DNA from: a virus
Length of the DNA stretch: 32,918 bases
Direction: 5' to 3' (one strand)
Virus record (IMG/VR): IMGVR_UViG_3300029787_000192
Location: 1 to 32,918 of that record
The notes under the pieces were generated by a model. It was not told the DNA's origin and did not search any database. It saw only the letters and a list, made by a program, of their open reading frames with translations. Numbering within the stretch: the first letter of the stretch is position 1; each line of letters begins with the position of its first letter. A program made the position numbers and the translations under genes. Below are positions 29,420-32,918 of the stretch, one piece after another.

Positions 29420-29783
29420 CGTCGGTCTCCGAGTCTATATTTCTATAGTAGTCTATAATATTCAATACTTGACGGATATACCGTTTCACCTCGGCCATGT
29501 TGCTTGAAAGGTTTTCATAGCCTTTTGTAGATAGCCCGTAATAGGCATTTGTAGGCGCGTTGCCAGCCTCAAGATCATCCAAATATTCTTGCATAATTTC
29601 GGGTGTCAACACCTTCCATTCAACTGGGCTGGTCGTAATTGCATTTGGTAAAGCGGGGTGATAGATAGCCGCAGGTTCAGTGATCGTTACGATCTCGACG
29701 GGTTTTGTCTCAGGAATGTATGGTGTTCGCTCAAAAATACTACAACCACTAATTAGCAGGATCGGTAACAGTCTCCAAATCAC
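29373..29783 (-). CDS. Outer-membrane spanin-like lipoprotein (Rz1 role)
   Basis: The GTG at 29783 is preceded six bases away by AAGGAGG, a much better start than the upstream ATG at 29822. It gives 136 residues with an N-terminal lipoprotein signal IWRLLPILLISGC (lipobox ISGC, Cys14). The mature chain has a proline-rich first part (RTPYIPETKPVEIVTITEPA, AIYHPALPNAI), then SPVEWKVLTPEIMQEYLDDL and a helical YGLSTKGYENLSSNMAEVKR. It overlaps the Rz-like gene by 35 bases, the classic embedded Rz/Rz1 arrangement, and lies next to the lysozyme, so an o-spanin function is likely. It is longer than most Rz1 proteins. From memory this P.....IYHP.LP...T.SPVEWKVLTP family is common in marine phages. 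The acidic C-terminus overlaps the lysozyme start. Confidence 0.78.
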   Translation of the reverse strand: MIWRLLPILLISGCSIFERTPYIPETKPVEIVTITEPAAIYHPALPNAITTSPVEWKVLTPEIMQEYLDDLEAGNAPTNAYYGLSTKGYENLSSNMAEVKRYIRQVLNIIDYYRNIDSETDDESDEQRGNRTDKEI

Positions 29784-30147
29784 GTAAGACCTCCTTAGTT
29801 CCTCGGTTGATAATGTTTTCAATCAAGCCAGGCTTTCTCAAAGACAGGACGCTCATGTCGTGTTTGGCAAATTTAGACCTCACGCTTTCTACTTCTGCTT
29901 GTGCTTGAGCATTTTCAACCTGCAAATCGTTCACACGATCTAATATTTTTTCTAAGCGATTTTCGGCAGCGATAAGTTGAGAGTTCAGGTTTGTAATACT
30001 GCTTTCTAGCACCAGTTGATTGTCAGCAGATATCCGCAGCTCACTGCGTAGTTGTGATTTTTCGGCCTCGGCTTTATCAGCGTAAAGTTTGAAGGCGCCG
30101 CCTGTCACGATCAAAGCCACGCTCAATAAACCTGAAATTTGCCACAT
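29749..30147 (-). CDS. Inner-membrane spanin-like protein (Rz role)
   Basis: The ATG at 30147 (MWQISGLLSVALIVTGGAF) gives a 132-residue protein with one N-terminal membrane segment (about 3-19). A periplasmic coiled coil follows (DKAEAEKSQLRSELRISADN, QLIAAENRLEKILDRVNDLQVENAQAQAEV, to about residue 100) and a C-terminal region ends in EVLRDLETVTDPAN. This is the layout of Rz-type i-spanins, which bridge the envelope with a lipoprotein partner. A start 69 bases upstream is open but would add residues overlapping the EF-hand gene. The preceding gene's TGA is separated from this ATG by one base. The partner gene overlaps its 3' end. Function is inferred from architecture and context. Confidence 0.78.
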   Translation of the reverse strand: MWQISGLLSVALIVTGGAFKLYADKAEAEKSQLRSELRISADNQLVLESSITNLNSQLIAAENRLEKILDRVNDLQVENAQAQAEVESVRSKFAKHDMSVLSLRKPGLIENIINRGTKEVLRDLETVTDPAN

Positions 30148-30148
30148 A

Positions 30149-30484
30149 TCATTTCCCGTTAGACCGATTGGACCACGCCTGGGCGCCAAAGAAGGCCGCC
30201 AGTATCCCTGCAACACTCACGAAGTATACACTGGCCATCGCCCCCAAAATCGCGGCCGCCTGAGTCAATCCGAAAAACTCACTCGCCACGACCAGAGAGG
30301 GATACAAAAGCATACCCCAAAGCGCAAACCAACTCATCGCTCTTTGAGCATCAGCCCTCTCATGTCTGAGCTTCAACTCTTGCAACTCTTTGCTGGTCTC
30401 CAGCTCTTGATCTGTAACAATCCCGTCGCCATCAGAGTCATACTCTGCGTAATCACTGTTTTCTTCCAATCGTTTCGCGGCCAT
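30149..30484 (-). CDS. EF-hand membrane protein (111 aa), lysis-region candidate
   Basis: This encodes a 111-residue protein. Residues 16-27, DSDGDGIVTDQE, are a canonical 12-residue EF-hand loop (D at 1, 3, 5; G at 6; E at 12), followed by a charged helix (TSKELQELKLRHERADAQRA) and two membrane segments, about 50-68 (SWFALWGMLLYPSLVVASEF) and 75-103 (AAAILGAMASVYFVSVAGIL). The short C-terminus is basic. Topology places the EF-hand in the cytoplasm or periplasm depending on insertion. I cannot tell which. Families of this kind recur, from memory, in marine phages. Being in the run of small membrane proteins before the spanins, it is a holin or holin-partner candidate. GAGGA lies before the ATG. 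Confidence 0.78.
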   Translation of the reverse strand: MAAKRLEENSDYAEYDSDGDGIVTDQELETSKELQELKLRHERADAQRAMSWFALWGMLLYPSLVVASEFFGLTQAAAILGAMASVYFVSVAGILAAFFGAQAWSNRSNGK

Positions 30485-30516
30485 AACAAGTCCTCAAATT
30501 AGTGTTGCGCGCTGAT

Positions 30517-30969
30517 TCAAAAAATAAGCCACAACGTCATAAAAAGTACACCGCCGCCCAAAGCGACCACAAGGCTGATAATCAAAGTAGCTTCAATAAA
30601 CTCTTCGCGCTCTTTTCGTTTTTTTCTAAGCATTTCGAAATGCGCTTTACGGTCGCGTTCTTGTTGCGCTTTCGCCTCCTGAAACTGCTGAAGAAGCTCT
30701 GGATCGACCATAGCCAGCAAGTCATGCACGGATTTCCAGTGGCGTTCATATTGACGCTTGAGCATTTGTAGCTTCAATAGCTCATCATTTGATAGAGGCT
30801 TGAATGTAGACTCTCTGCGCTTTGATTCAAATTCATTCAGACCTTCTCCAAAGTCTGAAATCAAGCCCATTACATTTTGTATGCCTTGGCCAGTTTCATT
30901 GGCTGTCGCAACCATCTGGTTGATTTGATTCAAAATAGCAGAGGCGGCGACGATCGACTCGATTACCAT
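30517..30969 (-). CDS. C-terminal single-TM protein with coiled coil (150 aa)
   Basis: This encodes a 150-residue protein. Residues 1-60 are helical (SAILNQINQMVATANETGQG, LISDFGEGLNEFES). 60-120 form a charged coiled coil (DELLKLQMLKRQYERHWKSV, QQERDRKAHFEMLRKKRKER). The C-terminal 24 residues form a membrane segment (LIISLVVALGGGVLFMTLWLIF). It resembles, from memory, a family of tail-anchored proteins in marine phages with an N-terminal IQ/NQ-rich helix and basic coiled coil. AGGGGG lies before the ATG. Tail-anchored topology fits a holin partner or virion-attached membrane protein, but its function is unknown. Confidence 0.72.
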   Translation of the reverse strand: MVIESIVAASAILNQINQMVATANETGQGIQNVMGLISDFGEGLNEFESKRRESTFKPLSNDELLKLQMLKRQYERHWKSVHDLLAMVDPELLQQFQEAKAQQERDRKAHFEMLRKKRKEREEFIEATLIISLVVALGGGVLFMTLWLIF

Positions 30970-30984
30970 GTGGCCCCCTGCTAC

Positions 30985-31167
30985 TTACAAAAATTGCGGC
31001 AATGCGACAGCGATGATCACAGTCACATAAACACCCCAGATCATCGCCTCTAAACGATCAAATCTTTTTGAGCCACGCTCAAGTTGGTAGTTAATTTGCT
31101 GATATCGTAAATCACACTCACGCGCATGTGTGTGAATTTCTTGCAAAGCTTTTTCGCTGGTATCCAT
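30985..31167 (-). CDS. XhlA-like small membrane protein (60 aa)
   Basis: This encodes a 60-residue protein (ATG at 31167; a GTG one codon earlier is also open). Residues 1-40 are a charged helix (ALQEIHTHARECDLRYQQIN, YQLERGSKRFDRLEAMIWG) and 42-58 a membrane segment (VYVTVIIAVALPQF). The E..(R/K)...(I/V)..RL.RG.KRFD.LE.MIWG..V pattern is that of hemolysin XhlA-like phage proteins, which can cooperate with holins. No Shine-Dalgarno was noted. It is part of a run of four small membrane genes that precede the spanins and lysozyme, so a lysis function is plausible but unproven. Confidence 0.7.
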   Translation of the reverse strand: MDTSEKALQEIHTHARECDLRYQQINYQLERGSKRFDRLEAMIWGVYVTVIIAVALPQFL

Positions 31168-31179
31168 CACGACATCACA

Positions 31180-31344
31180 TTATTTGTCTTTTGCGCGGCC
31201 AATATTCAAAGCCAAAAGATCCAAATATCCGTAAAGCTTTTTGATCCAACCATCGTCAATCGGCGTTGGCGTGCTTGCGGCTATCAAACTTGCGACAGTC
31301 ACGATTGATGTGACCGTGATTAAAGCGTTAGCTAATGTTTCCAT
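31180..31344 (-). CDS. Very small membrane protein (54 aa)
   Basis: This encodes 54 residues. Residues 1-24 are a hydrophobic helix (TLANALITVTSIVTVASLIA), then a PTPIDDGW turn, and LYGYLDLLALNIGRAKDK at the end. GAGGAG lies about eight bases before the ATG, one of the clearer ribosome-binding sites here. From memory, small proteins of this N-terminal membrane helix-TPTP(I/K)DD.W..K.Y.....LALNIG.AKDK type are frequent in marine phages in the lysis region. It overlaps the 3' end of the second oxygenase gene by 17 bases and precedes the XhlA-like gene by 12 bases. It is a holin candidate, but too small and unproven for a firm call. Confidence 0.78.
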   Translation of the reverse strand: METLANALITVTSIVTVASLIAASTPTPIDDGWIKKLYGYLDLLALNIGRAKDK

Positions 31345-32044
31345 TGTCACTCTCCTCTTTTTTTACAGGCCAGCAATTTATATTAGCGGCCACCGTTCGT
31401 CGTTCGCCCTCACCCCGAAACGGATACACCATGTGCTGCATCCAGCTCGGGAACATATACAGTCTGCCTACTTGTGGCCTAACAACCACGTTTTGTGTTG
31501 GCTTGAGTCTTTCTTTATCCCAAGTGCTGCTTTGTCCAAAATTAAAGCAAAGACAACCATCACTTTCGCCGCTTGCATTGTACAGCCCGTATTCTTGCGA
31601 ACCCGGTCTTGGCCCTTCCAAAATTTGGCTAGGCACTTTGGTCCATGTGGTACAACTAATTCCCATCACTGTTTTTGTGCCATGATCATGAATCGGATTG
31701 TAGTCGCCATCATAACTGTGAACCGACCACAGTTCATCCATTTCTATATGACGATTTCCGTCAAGCACTTGGCCGCTCTGTTCCATAAATTGGTTAATGT
31801 AAACGACTGCCATTTCTTGTAGAAAATGACAAAAAGGCGCAAGACTAGTGTCCGTGTGATCCATAAGCAATTGCTCACCACTTTTAATTTGGCCAACAAG
31901 AGTGCTTGCTGCGCTTATTTTGTTTTCTTGTTTGACCAGCTCATCGAGATAATTATTGCAGTCATCTACAAAAGCCACTGGTATGTCGAGTTCCATCAAA
32001 TAAACGGATGGTAAGGCGTGCATTTGAAAATTTATCTCAGGCAT
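31328..32044 (-). CDS. 2OG-Fe(II) oxygenase, Oxy_5-like (238 aa)
   Basis: This is a probable 2-oxoglutarate/Fe(II) oxygenase of the putative Oxy_5 type, different in family from the PLOD/P4H-like one at 1697-2431. Seen in 238 residues: an N-terminal (MHALPSVYLMELDIP) segment typical of this family, DYNPIHDHG with H119 and H121 (an HxH pattern in place of HxD, as often in this family), CFNFGQSS, then RPQVGRLYMFPSWMQHMVYPF with distal H204, and GERRTVAANINCW with the 2OG-binding Arg near 215. The substrate is unknown. Proteins, nucleic acid or small molecules are all possible. It sits at the head of the lysis genes rather than in a metabolic operon, and its stop overlaps the 54-aa gene. Confidence 0.82.
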   Translation of the reverse strand: MPEINFQMHALPSVYLMELDIPVAFVDDCNNYLDELVKQENKISAASTLVGQIKSGEQLLMDHTDTSLAPFCHFLQEMAVVYINQFMEQSGQVLDGNRHIEMDELWSVHSYDGDYNPIHDHGTKTVMGISCTTWTKVPSQILEGPRPGSQEYGLYNASGESDGCLCFNFGQSSTWDKERLKPTQNVVVRPQVGRLYMFPSWMQHMVYPFRGEGERRTVAANINCWPVKKEESDNGNIS

Positions 32045-32219
32045 TTTTTTTGAGTCTTAACCACTTGGGGCAGCGATAAAGTGCAGACGGGATGTAGTAG
32101 GTGTGTTTTTTTCCCGTGCCCGACTCTTTGTAGATGCAAACGGTGTGTGGCACCACGCGATAACCCACATAAGCCACGGTGCTACCTTCGAGTATCAAAA
32201 TGAGAAGAACTGTTTCCAT
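32037..32219 (-). CDS. Small membrane-anchored protein (60 aa)
   Basis: The ATG at 32219 gives 60 residues: an N-terminal membrane helix (METVLLILILEGSTVAYVGY) and a basic Cys-containing remainder (RVVPHTVCIYKESGTGKKHT, YYIPSALYRCPKWLRLKKNA). A TTG three codons upstream is also open. No strong Shine-Dalgarno is seen. The tail overlaps the oxygenase start by 8 bases. A single-anchor protein with a basic outside or cytoplasmic domain and two Cys could be a small envelope protein. I do not recognise a family. Confidence 0.6.
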   Translation of the reverse strand: METVLLILILEGSTVAYVGYRVVPHTVCIYKESGTGKKHTYYIPSALYRCPKWLRLKKNA

Positions 32220-32233
32220 GTAGCCCAACCAGG

Positions 32234-32404
32234 CTACTCAGACTCATCTTCTTCCGCTGGCTTTACTTCTTCGCTTTCTGTCTGAGCTTCTGCTTGTGCT
32301 TTGATTTTCATCATTAGCGGCCACGCATTACTTTTGCTGGGTAGGTCGCCTAACACAGTCAAAATCGCATTTATTTCATGCGGTTCTAGATCAAGTTGCA
32401 TCAT
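32234..32404 (-). CDS. Very small acidic protein (56 aa, LP...K(I/L).AQA type)
   Basis: This encodes 56 residues: MMQLDLEPHEINAILTVLGD, then LPSKSNAWPLMMKIKAQAEA, ending with QTESEEVKPAEEDESE. The N-terminal half is a short helix pair. The L.....E.N.IL..LG.LP......L..KI..QA pattern is, from memory, a widespread tiny phage protein of unknown function. The acidic tail is probably disordered. AAGGA precedes the first of two tandem ATG codons, with better spacing to the second (32401). It lies in a string of small genes behind the tail-fibre gene. Confidence 0.75.
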   Translation of the reverse strand: MMQLDLEPHEINAILTVLGDLPSKSNAWPLMMKIKAQAEAQTESEEVKPAEEDESE

Positions 32405-32410
32405 TTGTCC

Positions 32411-32662
32411 TTACGGTGTGTACGCTTTTGCGGCGGAAATAGCAGAATCAATCGTTGTAAAATCCTCACTACCCCAGTCCGTTAACGCTTTGCCGTGCTC
32501 AAGATAGCCACAGCTACGCAGAACACGTTCCTGCTTTTCTGCGTTTGTCAGGTCGTTACCAAACTCGTTATCAGCATCTAGAACGCTAGTAATCACATTG
32601 ACGCTACCTAGCATAGCTGAGTACATTTGCGCTTTTTCTTCATCGGTTCTTGCTTCAGACAT
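32411..32662 (-). CDS. Small helical protein behind the tail-fibre gene (83 aa)
   Basis: This encodes an 83-residue acidic, helical protein: MSEARTDEEKAQMYSAMLGS, VNVITSVLDADNEFGNDLTN, AEKQERVLRSCGYLEHGKAL, then TDWGSEDFTTIDSAISAAKA. GGAGGAC lies before the ATG, a strong ribosome-binding site. It resembles small proteins found next to tail-fibre genes in marine phages (from memory, a (T)DEEKA.(M)YSAML.S.N.I...L block). Possible roles are fibre assembly or an accessory subunit, but nothing in the sequence decides this. It is separated from the S74-type gene by 9 bases. Confidence 0.75.
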   Translation of the reverse strand: MSEARTDEEKAQMYSAMLGSVNVITSVLDADNEFGNDLTNAEKQERVLRSCGYLEHGKALTDWGSEDFTTIDSAISAAKAYTP

Positions 32663-32671
32663 TTTGTCCTC

Positions 32672-32918
32672 CTATGATTCGAGCGCGGCAATACGCGCCG
32701 TCAGAGATGCAATAATAGCATCTTGTTCTTGGATCGCTTTCACAAGAATCGGTACGAACTTTTCGTACTTCAAACCGTATTGATTGCCATCACTGGACAA
32801 CGAAACTGTTAGATTGTTCTTGTCACCAACACTATATCCAGCGGCTTCCTCAAGCGCCTGTACAGACTGCGCCTTAAACCCAACGTCCATCCAATCTTCT
32901 TTGTGCGTACCATCGGGT
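32672..32918 (-). CDS. C-terminus of a tail fibre/spike with S74-type chaperone domain (partial)
   Basis: The last 81 or so residues are visible and the gene continues beyond the right edge with no stop in frame. The segment VGFKAQSVQALEEAAGYS, then NQYGLKYEKFVPILVKAIQE, followed by a heptad helix QDAIIASLTARIAALES is the C-terminal part of the peptidase S74 / intramolecular chaperone domain found at the ends of phage tail fibres and spikes (compare the GF.AQ.VQ......Y.....L.P.LVKAIQEQ pattern). In such proteins this domain trimerises the fibre and then cuts itself off at an upstream Ser, which is not in view here. It is the receptor-binding or fibre gene of the phage, and the start of the operon lies outside the window. 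Confidence 0.85.
   Translation of the reverse strand, partial: PDGTHKEDWMDVGFKAQSVQALEEAAGYSVGDKNNLTVSLSSDGNQYGLKYEKFVPILVKAIQEQDAIIASLTARIAALES

Noticed and set aside
31241-31822. 193-codon plus-strand frame opposite the second oxygenase
   Set aside because: The minus-strand frame there has clear 2OG-oxygenase motifs and downstream coupling. The plus-strand frame lacks a start site with a ribosome-binding site or any motif.

Overview
This window is the virion-assembly and lysis half of a tailed bacteriophage genome. It carries a terminase large subunit, a large P22-type portal, a scaffold-like protein, a major capsid protein, neck proteins, several long Gly/Ala/Gln-rich internal or ejection-type proteins, a GH24 lysozyme and an Rz/Rz1-like overlapping spanin pair. 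No tape-measure or tail-tube gene of the long-tailed types was recognised, and the portal and ejection-type proteins fit a short-tailed (podovirus-like) particle. Many of the small proteins resemble, from memory, families common in uncultured marine phage genomes, so a marine proteobacterial host is the best guess. The sequence does not prove this. No integrase, tRNA, CRISPR array or insertion sequence was found.

Almost everything reads right to left on the minus strand, with tight or overlapping gene junctions (ATGA, TAATG), as in one long late operon. In transcription order (high to low coordinates) it holds: the C-terminus of an S74-type tail fibre cut by the window edge (32918-32672); small unknown genes and a 2OG-Fe(II) oxygenase (32662-31328); four small membrane proteins (31344-30149); i-spanin, o-spanin and lysozyme (30147-28973); TerL and portal (28980-25001); a histone H1-like Lys/Ala/Pro protein, two small genes and a GroES-like co-chaperonin (24998-23850); scaffold-like, WELVR-type, decoration-like and major capsid proteins (23853-20888); a rho-independent terminator just after the capsid gene (20848-20870); head-fibre or decoration-like proteins (20768-19354); a coiled-coil/PVKP-repeat protein and three small basic, glycine-rich proteins (19348-16320); neck and adaptor proteins plus a Rossmann/GT42-like protein (16317-12964); a beta-rich DNA-stabilisation or hub-like protein (12527-10635); four or five internal/ejection-type proteins (10324-2914); a second, PLOD/P4H-like 2OG oxygenase; and a C5-cytosine DNA methyltransferase. 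A strong terminator at 626-651 ends this operon. Two further small minus-strand genes (404-1) form a separate unit beyond it.

One short operon runs the other way: 2465-2943 on the plus strand encodes a ribbon-helix-helix-like protein and a small unknown protein, with a plausible sigma70-type promoter at 2411-2439.

The points most worth a second look are: a 275-codon open frame lying wholly inside the methyltransferase gene in the +1 frame, with its own repeated WPTP and WVEWLMGFP motifs; a GG...RG(C/Y)GA module shared by three small basic proteins; the pairing of a lysyl/prolyl-hydroxylase-like oxygenase with virion-cluster proteins made of K-G and P-V-K-P repeats; EF-hand loops in two otherwise unrelated proteins; and a phage GroES-like protein placed between packaging and capsid genes. 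Three real-looking genes under 60 codons were found by reading the sequence directly (24453-24623, 31180-31344, 32234-32404).
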